NCBI GenBank assembly: GCA_963801185.1 | Contig: CAWDDW010000003.1 | Coordinates: forward strand, 1,984,001-2,048,000 | Direction of reading: 5' to 3' | Length of the DNA: 64,000 nt | Origin: Palsa-601 sp963801185 | GTDB lineage: Bacteria > Actinomycetota > Acidimicrobiia > Acidimicrobiales > Bog-793 | Part shown: positions 29,323-37,281 of the stretch, in pieces | How positions within the stretch are numbered: position 1 is the stretch's first letter | Layout: every line of letters starts with the position of its first letter | Notes under the pieces: model-generated | Databases searched by the model: none | What the model was told of the DNA's origin: nothing | Seen by the model: only the letters and a program-made list of their open reading frames with translations | Translations under genes and position numbers: made by a program

Positions 29323-29781
29323 ATGTCGGAACCCGTAGGTCAGGCTCGGATCGTCGCCGGAGTGGACGGCTCTGACTCGTCGATCGAGGCGCTGCGCTTC
29401 GCCATCGCCGACGCGCGCTCTCGCCACGGCGTCGTGCAGGCGATCTACGCCTTCGTCTCCCCGTCCCTCGTCGGTGTGATGCCGCCTCAGGAGTACTTCG
29501 ACGACCTCGAGGCCCAAGCCCGTAAGGACCTCGACGACGCGGTCGCGAGGGCCACGGAGGGCTCGACGGACCTCCCGCCCATCATCAAGACCGTCGTGGC
29601 CGAGTCACCGGGTCCGGCCCTCGTCGAGGCGAGCGAGGGGGCGACGCTGCTCGTGGTCGGGTCGCGAGGGCTCGGAGGTTTTCGCGAGTTGCTGCTCGGG
29701 TCGGTCTCGAGCCAGTGCGTGCGCCACGCGCACTGCTCTGTCACGGTCGTTCGTATACAACCTGAGGGGTTTCGTCTCTAG
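29323..29781 (+). CDS. universal stress protein (USP), copy 2
   Basis: 152-residue USP with VAGVDGSDSSIEAL at the first strand and the nucleotide motif GSRGLGGFRELLLGSV near the C-terminus. ATG 29323 follows AAGGAGTTCTCCTG. It is less similar to the other two USPs in the window and has no companion gene. It lies 24 bp after the GNAT/ACS gene and is probably the last gene of the USP-companion-Pat operon, so it would share the box at 25675. Confidence 0.92.
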   Translation: MSEPVGQARIVAGVDGSDSSIEALRFAIADARSRHGVVQAIYAFVSPSLVGVMPPQEYFDDLEAQARKDLDDAVARATEGSTDLPPIIKTVVAESPGPALVEASEGATLLVVGSRGLGGFRELLLGSVSSQCVRHAHCSVTVVRIQPEGFRL

Positions 29782-29835
29782 TTCGGCCGTCTGGCCCTTC
29801 GTGTGATCGGCGGCGCGTTCGCCAGCTGGGAGCCG

Positions 29836-29851
29836 ATACCCTTAGGGGTAT
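29836..29851. promoter_or_regulatory. CsoR/CstR-type operator upstream of cstR
   Basis: ATACCCTTAGGGGTAT, perfect six-base inverted repeat ATACCC/GGGTAT around a four-base centre, 33 bp before the CstR-like start. CsoR-family operators have this TACCC...GGGTA form. A second copy precedes the CoA-disulfide reductase gene. Confidence 0.8.
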
Positions 29852-29883
29852 TGCGTGAGTGTCGCGTCGAGCCGAGGAGCGCC

Positions 29884-30153
29884 GTGCAACTGCCTGAGGA
29901 CGTCGTCGAGGATCTCCGGCGCCGGCTCCGCCGCGCGGCGGGCCAGGTAAACGGTGTGGAGACGATGCTCGCCGAAGGTCGCGAGTGCCGCGACGTGGTG
30001 ACGCAGCTGAGCGCCGCCACCCGCGCGCTCGAGCAGGTCGGCTTCAGGCTCATCGCCTCAGGCCTCACCTACTGCGTCGAGCACCCCGAAGAAGCGGAGG
30101 CGTCCGGGTATCCGATCGACGAGGTGCAGCGACTGTTCACGAAGCTGACGTAG
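29884..30153 (+). CDS. cstR: CsoR-family repressor, CstR (persulfide-sensing) subtype
   Basis: 89-residue all-helical DNA-binding repressor of the CsoR/RcnR/CstR family. Cys35 (GRECRDV) and Cys64 (LTYCVE) are 29 residues apart, as in CsoR and CstR. The copper-ligand histidine four residues before the second cysteine is replaced by Gly60, which argues against Cu(I) and for persulfide/sulfide sensing as in CstR. GTG 29884 is chosen: it follows GAGGAGCGCC and leaves the operator at 29836 upstream; a longer frame would put the operator inside the gene. It faces a CoA-disulfide reductase-rhodanese gene with the same operator. Gene ends overlap by 17 bases, convergent. Confidence 0.85.
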   Translation: MQLPEDVVEDLRRRLRRAAGQVNGVETMLAEGRECRDVVTQLSAATRALEQVGFRLIASGLTYCVEHPEEAEASGYPIDEVQRLFTKLT

Positions 30154-31838
30154 CTGCCACCGCTGCCATCTCCGAGGCACGCCTGGCAGCGTCCCAGGTG
30201 AGGTAGCCTCCGTCGAGGTTACGCGCCTTGTACCCGAGCTCTTGGAGCAGGGCCGTTGCCGTGTGCCCTCGCTGGCCCACCTCGCAGTAGACGAGAAACG
30301 GACCGGGACCGAGGCCCACCAGCCCTTCCCGCAGCCGATCGAGCGGGACGTTCCGCGAGCAGGGGATGGAGCCGGCATCGTGCTCGGCTTCGGTCCTCAC
30401 GTCGATCAGGGTCCACCCGCCGCCCACGAGCTCGCCGACCTCGTCCGGCTCGACGACGTCGCACTCTCCCGACAGGATGTTCTCGGCCATGTAACCGAGC
30501 ATGTTCACAGGGTCCTTGGCCGAGGAGAACGGCGGTGCGTACGCGAGCTCGAGGTCCGCCAGTCCGTCGGCCGGGATCCCAGCAGAGATCGCCGTCGCCA
30601 GCACGTCGATGCGCTTGTCCACCCCGTCGCGCCCTACCGCCTGCGCGCCGAGGATGCGACCGTCGTCCGGGTCGAAGAGGAGCTTGAGGGCGAGCCGGGT
30701 CGCCCCGGGGTAGTAAGTGGCGTGGTTGTAGGGGTGCGAGTGAACGGCGCGGTACCTGCGCCCCGTTGCCCGCAAGCGTCGTTCGTTCCAGCCGGTCATG
30801 GCAACGGCGAGGTCGAACACCTTGACGATGGCGGTGCCGAGGGAGCCGACGGGATGAGAGACGCGCCCGGCGATGTGATCGGCGGCTCGACGCCCCTGCC
30901 GGTTCGCCACGTTGGCGAGAGCGATGAGCGAGGTATGGCCACCTATGGCGTCGGGTTTCTCCACGGCATCTCCCACGGCGTAGATGTTCGGATCGCTCGT
31001 CTGGAATGCGTCGTTTACCGAGATCCCGCCGTTCGGCCCGAGCTTCGAGGCCGGCGAACTCGGCCAGCCGGACGTCCGGGCGCACTCCGAGGGCGCCCAC
31101 CACCAAGTCGGCACCGAGGAGGCGGCCGTCCGCGAGAGTCACCTGGCTCTCACCGATCTCTGTCACCGCGACGCCGACCTCTACGGTGACACCGTTCGCG
31201 CGAAGCTCGTCGGCCACGAGCACGGCGAGCTCGGGGTCGAGGGGAGTAAGGACCTGCGGTGCCGCCTCGACGATCGTGACGGCGATCCCGGCGCGCGAGA
31301 GGTTCTCGGCGGTCTCGAGGCCGATGAAGCCGGCACCGATCACGACGGCCGCACGGGGATGCACGGCGACGTCTGACACAAGCAGCGCAGCGTCCTCCAC
31401 CGTGCGTAGCGGGCGCACACGGTCGAAGCCTGGAATACGAGGCTGCAAGGAAGTCGCTCCTGGGCTGAGCACGAGCTGGTCGTAGGCCAGCTGCCCCTCG
31501 GTGCCGTCGATCGTCGACCTCGTCGTGACGGTCCGGCGGGCCGCGTCGATAGCGATCACCTCGCAGTCCACCCGCACGTCCAGCCGGAAGCGGTCGTGGA
31601 GCCGGCCCGGCGTCTGGACGAGGAGATCCTCTTCCTCCTCGATCACGCCGCCCACGAAGTACGGCAGACCGCAGTTGGCGTACGAGACGTGTCCCGACCG
31701 CTCGATGACCGTGATGTCGGCGTCGGCCTCGAGCCGGCGCAACCGCGCTGCTGCGGACATCCCGCCCGCCACCCCACCCACGACGATCACTCGTCGCGGC
31801 GTTGTCGCCGCCTCAGCTTCGAGGATCTTCTCGGACAT
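30137..31838 (-). CDS. CoA-disulfide/persulfide reductase with C-terminal rhodanese domain, one frameshift
   Basis: FAD-dependent pyridine-nucleotide disulfide oxidoreductase of the CoADR-rhodanese type, thought to reduce CoA-persulfide or polysulfide. FAD motif VVGGVAGGMSAAARL near residue 20; catalytic Cys56 in SYANCGLPYF; NAD motif VIGAGFIGLETAENL; a C-terminal rhodanese domain with the active loop VYCEVGQRGH. An extra base at about 31041-31050 splits the gene; removing it gives 566 residues, the normal length for this fusion. Its promoter holds an ATACC...GGTAT operator 40 bp before the ATG. With the convergent CstR gene it forms a self-contained sulfide/persulfide detoxification unit. 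Confidence 0.88.
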
Positions 31839-31877
31839 CTGGCCTCCTCAGTGGCGCCTCTGGCCCTACTTTCAAGG

Positions 31878-31893
31878 ATACCCCCACAGGTAT
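31878..31893. promoter_or_regulatory. CsoR/CstR-type operator upstream of CoA-disulfide reductase
   Basis: ATACCCCCACAGGTAT: ATACC/GGTAT arms in the same 16-bp frame as the operator at 29836-29851, 40 bp before the reductase ATG on the minus strand. Confidence 0.72.
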
Positions 31894-31951
31894 ATCGTCC
31901 AAACGGGGACGAAGGTGCGTGTGGCGTGCGCCGGGCGCCGCGAGTGTGAGC

Positions 31952-33571
31952 TCAGGGGTCGATCAAGACGCCCGGGTTCAAGATGGCATCCGGGTCCACC
32001 ACCTTTTTCGCGGCCCTCAGCTGCGCAGCGAACAGGTCGGGCCGTTCCCGGTCGTACCCGGGTCGGTGGGCGCGCCCGACTGCATGGTGGTGGGTCACGG
32101 TGCCACCCCCGGATGCGATGGCCTCCATCACGGCACCTTTCACTTCAGCCCATTGCTCGAGGCGGCCCGAACGGTGGCCAGGGGCGATGATCGTGAAGTA
32201 CGGTGCCGCGCCGTCGGGGTAGACGTGGGTGAGGCGGCACGTCACGAGACCCGGCCACGCTCCAGCTGACCGGAGTGCTTCTTCGGTCGTGGACCTGAGG
32301 CTGGCCACGAAGGCCCCGAAGCGGTCCCAGGTGATCGCGGTCTCGAATGTCTCGTTGATGAGGCCGAGCCCGACGAGAGCGTCCCTAACGTAGGGCGCCC
32401 GCAGGAACGCTGCCCTCCAGCGATCCGAGGCGTCGAAGGCCGGATTGTCCTCCTCGGCGCCACGGCCGGCTCTGAGCTCGATCACGCCGCCGTGATCACC
32501 GACGAGCACCGCAGCCCTGGCGAGGGCGTCGTCGACAGGATGATCGGCCGACTCGAACGCGACGAGAAGGAGGTGCGCGCTCCCGTCGCCGGCTCCTGTG
32601 ATGAGGGCCTCGGTCGCGTCGAGGAGCCTGCAGTTCGACGGCCAGAGCCCTGACTGGGCGAGCGCCCTTGCAGCGGTCGCGCCAGCCTCGAAGGTGCTGA
32701 AGCGCCCGACGCCCGAAGCCCGCCAACGTGGCCGGTCCTGCAGTCGCATCCATGCCTCGGTGATCACGCCGAAGATCCCCTCGGACCCGAGGAGGAGGCG
32801 GTCGGGCGAGGGTCCCGCCCCCGAGCCGGGCAGGCGCCGCGACTCCCACGTTCCTTGAGGGGTGACGGCCCGGATCGACTCGACGAAGTCGTCGACGTGT
32901 GTGTGCAACGTGGCAAAGTGACCACCTGACCGGGTGGCCAGCCACCCGCCGAGGGAAGAGACCTCGTAACTCTGCGGGTAGTGCCTGAGCGTCAAGCCGT
33001 GCGGTCGCAGTTGTGCTTCGAGCGCTGGCCCGAGAACGCCCGCCTGGACCAGCGCTGCCCGTGAGGTGCGGTCGATTTCGAGAACGCGGTCAAGGCGCCC
33101 GAGGTCACAGCTGATGACCGGCCGATCGTCGTCGGGCGGTGCTTCGACGCCTCCGACGACAGACGATCCGCCGCCGTAGGGGACCACGACCGATCCGACT
33201 TGCGAGGCCCACTCGAGGACTGCGACCACACCTGCTTCACTCGGCGGTGCGACGACCACGTCGGGTGCACGGTCCCACTGGCGATCGAGAGCGCGGACCA
33301 CGTCGCGGAAGGACTTCCCATAGGTGTGCCCCGCCCGCGCGACGTCACCGAACTGGCACCACTGCGCCAAAGACGGCGGGGGCACAAGCCGGGGCGGAGC
33401 GAGATCGAGTTCCTCACGCGACGGTGGGTCGATGACCTCGAGAGCAATGCCGCCCACGACAGGCGCGATGAGAGCCGCCAGTTCGAGCTGCTGGGCCTCA
33501 GTGAGACCCTCGCCCTCGAAGCCCCACCCCCAGAAGCGCCGGTGCAGCTGGGGTCCGGCCTCTTCGCTCAT
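31952..33571 (-). CDS. alkylglycerone-phosphate-synthase-like FAD-linked oxidase
   Basis: 539-residue flavoprotein of the VAO/FAD-linked oxidase family. The FAD-binding segment PYGGGSSVVGGVE and GGWLATRSGGHFATLHTHVDD are typical, and the C-terminal HHHAVGR triad-like motif corresponds to the HHHG motif of alkyldihydroxyacetonephosphate synthases. Those enzymes form ether-lipid bonds, but bacterial relatives also oxidise hydroxyacids, so the reaction is uncertain. It starts 25 bp after the DosR orthologue and is probably the last gene of the cytochrome b-dosR operon, which starts at a DosR box. Ether-lipid synthesis during dormancy is an inference worth noting only. Confidence 0.78.
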   Translation of the reverse strand: MSEEAGPQLHRRFWGWGFEGEGLTEAQQLELAALIAPVVGGIALEVIDPPSREELDLAPPRLVPPPSLAQWCQFGDVARAGHTYGKSFRDVVRALDRQWDRAPDVVVAPPSEAGVVAVLEWASQVGSVVVPYGGGSSVVGGVEAPPDDDRPVISCDLGRLDRVLEIDRTSRAALVQAGVLGPALEAQLRPHGLTLRHYPQSYEVSSLGGWLATRSGGHFATLHTHVDDFVESIRAVTPQGTWESRRLPGSGAGPSPDRLLLGSEGIFGVITEAWMRLQDRPRWRASGVGRFSTFEAGATAARALAQSGLWPSNCRLLDATEALITGAGDGSAHLLLVAFESADHPVDDALARAAVLVGDHGGVIELRAGRGAEEDNPAFDASDRWRAAFLRAPYVRDALVGLGLINETFETAITWDRFGAFVASLRSTTEEALRSAGAWPGLVTCRLTHVYPDGAAPYFTIIAPGHRSGRLEQWAEVKGAVMEAIASGGGTVTHHHAVGRAHRPGYDRERPDLFAAQLRAAKKVVDPDAILNPGVLIDP

Positions 33572-33596
33572 GGCTCGGGGCGATCTGTCGGTGTGG

Positions 33597-34261
33597 TCAG
33601 CCGTCCCGCTCGGAGCGGCGGTTCGCCTCGCGCTCGGAGATGCGGGCGGCGAAGGCAGCGGCCTCGGTCCGCCGCGACATGCCGAGCTTCGTCAGAAGGT
33701 TCGAGACGTAGTTCTTCACCGTCTTCTCGGCAAGGAAGAGGCGCTCGGCGATCTGCCGGTTCGTCAACCCTTCCGCGAGGAGATCGAGGATGCGACGTTC
33801 CTGGTCGGAGAGCCGGGCGAGGCGCTGGTCCTGTTCGGGACCGCTGCGGAGGCGGTCGAGCACGCGTTTCGTAAGGGCGGGATCGATGAGGGACTCGCCT
33901 TGGCCGACCCGAATGACCGCCGAGACGAGGTCTGTGCCCCGGATCTGCTTCAGCATGTAGCCCGAGGCGCCACCCATGATGGCGGCAAACGAGCGCGTCG
34001 TCGTCGGCGAACGAGGTCAGCATCAAGCAGCGCAGCTCCGGCATGCGGCTCCTGAGCTTCCCTGCAGACCTCGACTCCGTCGCCGTCAGGCAGCCTGACG
34101 TCGAGGACGGCAACATCTGGGCGGAGCGCCGGGACACGACGGATCGCCTCGTCCGCCGTCCCGGCTTCTCCTACGACTTCGATCTCGCCATTGGCCTCGA
34201 GCAACCCCCGGATACCGGCACGCACCACCTCGTGGTCATCGAGAAGGAACACCTTGAGCAT
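33597..34261 (-). CDS. devR: DosR/DevR hypoxia-dormancy response regulator (two frameshifts)
   Basis: NarL/LuxR-type response regulator; after removing extra bases at about 33988-33991 and 34057-34060 it is 220 residues and aligns with M. tuberculosis DosR almost without gaps, even in numbering. Asp8, Asp9 and the phosphorylated Asp54 (VLDVRLPDG), switch Lys104 (YMLKQIRG), and the DNA-contact residues Lys179, Lys182 and Asn183 in LAEKTVKNYVSNLL are all at the DosR positions. It should bind the GGGNC-N5-GNCCC boxes in this window. It lies 22 bp behind a membrane protein gene of the cytochrome b operon, whose promoter has a strong box, implying autoregulation. The sensor partner is likely at 37282. 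Confidence 0.92.
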
Positions 34262-34283
34262 TACGGCAACTCCTTGTCCGGTG

Positions 34284-35255
34284 TCAGCCAGCTGAGGACC
34301 GCATCGCACGGTAGTGGCGGCGCCACACCAGCCGGTATATGCGCGTCCAGCGAGGAATCGAACGGATGAACGGGATGAACGGCACGAGGGCCAGCAAGAG
34401 CGAGAGCAGCATCATTATCGCCCACACCTGCGCATCGCCGCTCGCGGAGGTGTTCATGGGGGGTACCTGGTACCACAGTGTGTAGAGCCAGAGCCAGGCT
34501 TGGCCTGGGTAGTTGCCCGTCTCGTTCATCATGCCCCACTGATCGCCGGTCAGGTTGCGGCTCTGCGCGACGTCGCCCATGTAGGAGCCGTCGGCGATGA
34601 ACAGGAGCGGCTTTGTGTAGTCCGTGCCGTACAACTGCGGCGACGCCGTGAGGGCGCCGTCGAGCGCGCCGCTGCGGGCCATGTCGAGCAGGTCGCCAAT
34701 CATGAGGCCGACGGGGCCGAAGGCGGGGACCCCGACGAAGGCACGAGACCGGACCATCGCAGCGAAGTTGCTTCCCCCTGCGGCCTTCTCGAATGCGGCC
34801 TCCCAGCGCGCCTGCTGGGCGGCTGAGGCCGACTGGAACGTCCCGATGGCAGCGTCAAGCGCTGGCTCGTCGGGAAGCGTGAGCAGCGGGTTGATCACGA
34901 AGTCCTTGGCTGTGTCGAGCGGGATGCGGGTCCCCGAGAGCCGGTCGAGGGAAATCGGGCCTATCTTCTGGCAGAGACCGCACTTGGTGGTGTAGGGAGG
35001 CCCGTAAGTGGCCGTCCCGCTCGTGCCGTCGAGCTCGGTGATTGCGGTCTGGACGAAGTCGGTCGGCGCGGCCGTGGACCACGACTTGACCGTGATCGGG
35101 GTGTCGTCGGGCGAAGAGAAGACTGCTGCCAGGCCTGCCGCGAGGATGAGGACCACGATGAAACAGACCGTGACCTCTTTCAGCAAGTCGTAGCGGACGG
35201 TGGCCCCGGTCCACTCGGCGACGTCGCGGTCGGGTCTGAAGTGCTTGGGGCTCAC
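34284..35255 (-). CDS. membrane protein of the cytochrome b-dosR operon, CxxC-containing
   Basis: 323-residue protein of unknown function. One hydrophobic helix near the N-terminus (VCFIVVLILAAGLAAVF, about 28-44), a long periplasmic or extracytoplasmic region, and two hydrophobic stretches near the C-terminus (AWLWLYTLWYQV; VWAIMMLLSLLLALVPFIPFI). The loop has CGLCQKIGP, a CxxC without the CxxCH of c-type haem, and GIFG-like glycine clusters are absent. Its GTG start overlaps the cytochrome b stop by four bases, so it is a partner of that subunit, perhaps standing in for cytochrome b subunit IV or carrying another redox centre. I do not recognise a named family. Confidence 0.7.
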   Translation of the reverse strand: MSPKHFRPDRDVAEWTGATVRYDLLKEVTVCFIVVLILAAGLAAVFSSPDDTPITVKSWSTAAPTDFVQTAITELDGTSGTATYGPPYTTKCGLCQKIGPISLDRLSGTRIPLDTAKDFVINPLLTLPDEPALDAAIGTFQSASAAQQARWEAAFEKAAGGSNFAAMVRSRAFVGVPAFGPVGLMIGDLLDMARSGALDGALTASPQLYGTDYTKPLLFIADGSYMGDVAQSRNLTGDQWGMMNETGNYPGQAWLWLYTLWYQVPPMNTSASGDAQVWAIMMLLSLLLALVPFIPFIRSIPRWTRIYRLVWRRHYRAMRSSAG

Positions 35256-36067
35256 GGTGTCTCCTCGATCGTGCTCTCCGGTGCCGGGATGCCGACGGAT
35301 TCCTGCGGTATCAGGGGTGCGGGGTTGACCAGCGGCACGGACAGCTCCGGGGTGCCGACAGGCCCAGGCGGTGGGGACGGTACGGCGGACGGCGCGGACG
35401 CCACTGCCGGAGTGGCCGCTTCCCAGGCACTGCCCGGGCGTGTCTCGGCGAACGGCGGGACCACGCCCCGCTTGCGCACGAGCAACACGTGGATCCCGGT
35501 GATCACAGAGACGATGAGGGGCAGCAGCAGGATGTGCCACATCAGCATCTGGCCGAAGTTGAGGACGTTCCAGAACGCGCCGATTCCAGTGGCGTTGATC
35601 CCGTCCTTGGCCTGGGTGCTTATCCACTCAGAGTCGAAGTTCTGCTGGGAGAGGTATCCGGTGAAGGCAGCGCCGATCGATGTCACGAAAGCGATGACCC
35701 CGGTCACCCACGTCGCGCGACGCCGTCCTCGCCACGCTGCCATGAAGAACTTCCCCCACAAGTGGACCACCATGAAGAAGAAGAAGAGCTCAGTGCTCCA
35801 CAGGTGGACGGAGTTCATGTAGAGACCGACGCGCGACACGTGCCACCAGGCCGGTCCCTCGATCGCGATGACCAGGCCGGAGAGGCATACGACTCCGAAG
35901 GCCGCCAGGGTGAGGGCCCCGAAGATGTAGATCCAGGACGCGACGTAGGCAGGCTGGTGGTCCGGGAGCAGCTTCTCTGGCGGGTAAGAGCCGAGCGCCC
36001 GGGAGCGGAACCGCCCAGTCCAGGTGGGTCGCGCGGGCTTGTGGATGGCGCCACCGGCGATGCTCAT
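35252..36067 (-). CDS. cytochrome b (N-terminal b6-type domain)
   Basis: 271-residue di-haem cytochrome b with four transmembrane helices. The haem ligands are His-x13-His in helix B (VHLWSTELFFFFMVVHLW) and His-x14-His in helix D (WHILLLPLIVSVITGIHVLL); the 14-residue spacing of the second pair is of b6f type. The proline-rich C-terminal tail of about 70 residues is probably cytoplasmic and disordered. No Rieske protein or cytochrome c is encoded nearby, so this is not the ordinary QcrABC complex; it may be a quinone-linked module used under low oxygen. ATGA overlap with the small upstream gene, GTGA overlap with the next. Confidence 0.88.
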   Translation of the reverse strand: MSIAGGAIHKPARPTWTGRFRSRALGSYPPEKLLPDHQPAYVASWIYIFGALTLAAFGVVCLSGLVIAIEGPAWWHVSRVGLYMNSVHLWSTELFFFFMVVHLWGKFFMAAWRGRRRATWVTGVIAFVTSIGAAFTGYLSQQNFDSEWISTQAKDGINATGIGAFWNVLNFGQMLMWHILLLPLIVSVITGIHVLLVRKRGVVPPFAETRPGSAWEAATPAVASAPSAVPSPPPGPVGTPELSVPLVNPAPLIPQESVGIPAPESTIEETP

Positions 36068-36300
36068 CGCCCACCTGCCTCATCGGCCTCGTTTTCCGGT
36101 GTGACCTGCCCGGGCGAGACCGCGCTCGCCCGCGTCCCGCCATGGTGGGGGAACGGCAGCACGAGTGCGAGAACGAACACGACCAGCATCAACCCGATCA
36201 CGATCAGGTTCGCGACCGATATCTGGATCCAGTGCCAGTGAACGTATCGACCGGAGTTCTGGTCAAGGTTCACGAGCGCTGCGAAGATGTGCGGAATCAC
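36064..36300 (-). CDS. small single-pass membrane protein at head of cytochrome b operon
   Basis: 78 residues with one transmembrane helix (ISVANLIVIGLMLVVFVLAL, about 27-46) preceded by a His/Trp-rich stretch YVHWHWIQ and followed by PFPHHGG and an acidic, Ala-rich tail. The GTG start at 36300 is preceded by AAGGAGGT with six bases of spacing on the minus strand. It is coupled to the cytochrome b gene by an ATGA overlap. Histidines at the membrane boundary could bind haem or metal, or it may be an accessory subunit like those of bc complexes. No family recognised. Confidence 0.78.
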   Translation of the reverse strand: MIPHIFAALVNLDQNSGRYVHWHWIQISVANLIVIGLMLVVFVLALVLPFPHHGGTRASAVSPGQVTPENEADEAGGR

Positions 36301-36350
36301 GGATCGACCTCCTTTGCCAAGAGCATGCCGCGATCAAACCTCGTCTCACT

Positions 36351-36365
36351 AGGGCCGAACGTCCC
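36351..36365 (-). promoter_or_regulatory. DosR/DevR-type box upstream of cytochrome b-dosR operon
   Basis: Minus-strand GGGACGTTCGGCCCT, 14 of 15 matches. It ends 51 bp before the operon's first start codon and points toward it, implying that DosR controls its own gene. Confidence 0.82.
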
Positions 36366-36442
36366 ATGGAGCCCTCTTAACGGCCGTCGGACCACACTGA
36401 CCGTACCGCCCTGATGGCGCCCCGACGTGGATGCACGCGAGA

Positions 36443-36473
36443 AAGCCGCTCCCCGGTGGGAGGGGAGCGGCTT
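36443..36473 (-). terminator. intrinsic terminator hairpin after DoxX gene
   Basis: Perfect 12-bp stem: AAGCCGCTCCCC at 36443-36454 and its complement at 36462-36473, seven-base loop. It begins 40 bp past the DoxX stop (36513, minus strand) and separates that gene from the box of the cytochrome b operon. Confidence 0.75.
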
Positions 36474-36512
36474 GTCGTCTGTCCCTCTGGCGAGGGGCAG
36501 GAGCTTGTCCCG

Positions 36513-37133
36513 TCAGGCGCTGGCACCACCGTGGTGGATCTGCGCCGGGACCGGCGTGTGGCGGAACCTCGCGAACACCTTGCCTGGATCCCACGGCGTA
36601 CCGAGCGCCGGGAGCAGGAAGCCGTCGGCACCGATGAAGCCGGCGTTCCTCCATGCCAGGACAAGCAGCATGCTGAGGATGATCAGTACCGGGTTCGACG
36701 AGACGGCCCCGGAGAAGACGTAGGTGAAGTTGAGGACGATGCCGGCGAAGGCAGCCAGTCCTGTGAACAGCCCGAGGCAGATCGCGCAACCGATGGCGAA
36801 CTCGCCGAGGGACACCAGCTTGGCAATCCAGCCGGCGTTCGGGATCACGAAGTTGTGGAGGAAGTTCACCCACCAGTTGTAGTGAACCTGGGCGTAGGGG
36901 CCCTTCGACTGAGCGATGGCGCCCTTGGCAAAGCCGACCAGGCCGACACCGCCGTTGTTCCAGAAGGAGGGGTTCTCCGCACCCCACAGCTTGGACACTC
37001 CGGCGGAGATCCACTGCTCGCCGACGAAGATGCGGACGACGAGCCAGATGATCGACGCTGGCTTCGACGAGAACAGCCACCGAGCCGGCGGTGCCTCCTC
37101 GATGATCTTGTTGTTCCGGAAGATGTTGAACAT
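36513..37133 (-). CDS. DoxX-family membrane protein
   Basis: 206-residue protein with four predicted transmembrane segments (IIWLVVRIFVGEQWI near 28; LVSLGEFAIGCAICLGLFTG; FAGIVLNFTYVFSG; LIILSMLLVLAWRNAGFIG). DoxX/DoxD proteins include subunits of quinone-linked thiosulfate oxidoreductases and of membrane oxidoreductase complexes in actinobacteria. GEQWISAGVSKL and GADGFLLP are typical of the group. ATG 37133 follows AAGGAGCGCAG; a longer frame extends upstream over the box and is unlikely. It is divergent from the DosS-like kinase, sharing the intergenic box, and ends in a strong hairpin, so it is a single-gene unit. Confidence 0.82.
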   Translation of the reverse strand: MFNIFRNNKIIEEAPPARWLFSSKPASIIWLVVRIFVGEQWISAGVSKLWGAENPSFWNNGGVGLVGFAKGAIAQSKGPYAQVHYNWWVNFLHNFVIPNAGWIAKLVSLGEFAIGCAICLGLFTGLAAFAGIVLNFTYVFSGAVSSNPVLIILSMLLVLAWRNAGFIGADGFLLPALGTPWDPGKVFARFRHTPVPAQIHHGGASA

Positions 37134-37224
37134 CTGCGCTCCTTCACGCTCTCTTGACCGGCGTCTCCGCCGTGGGTCTACGGTTACCTTGTGTTCAGAG
37201 TGACTTGTGAGCCGCTTGGTGTGC

Positions 37225-37239
37225 AGGGCCGTAGGTCCC
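37225..37239 (-). promoter_or_regulatory. DosR/DevR-type box between DoxX and DosS-like kinase
   Basis: Minus-strand GGGACCTACGGCCCT, 13 of 15 matches. It points to the DoxX gene (92 bp) and lies 43 bp upstream of the divergent kinase start, so it may serve both. Confidence 0.78.
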
Positions 37240-37281
37240 AAGGGGCCTCGCCGGATGTCACAGTGACCGCCGCGGAGCGCA

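Noticed and set aside
29784..29798. CGGCCGTCTGGCCCT as a DosR-type box before cstR
   Set aside because: Only 10 of 15 matches and the GGGAC half is missing; GGCCCT words are common at this GC content, and the gene has a convincing CstR operator instead.
29884..30153. Copper-sensing CsoR
   Set aside because: The copper-ligand histidine four residues before the second cysteine is Gly60, and no copper ATPase or chaperone gene is nearby.
31853..31867. GGCGCCTCTGGCCCT as a DosR-type box before CoA-disulfide reductase
   Set aside because: Left half absent and orientation away from the reductase gene.
35252..36067. QcrB of the main bc1 complex
   Set aside because: No Rieske or cytochrome c genes adjacent, C-terminal half of cytochrome b missing, and the operon carries dosR; a separate cytochrome b module is more likely.
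36443..36473. Attenuator or riboswitch for the cytochrome b operon
   Set aside because: The hairpin lies upstream of the operon's box and promoter region on the minus strand and directly behind the DoxX stop, so it is a terminator for DoxX.
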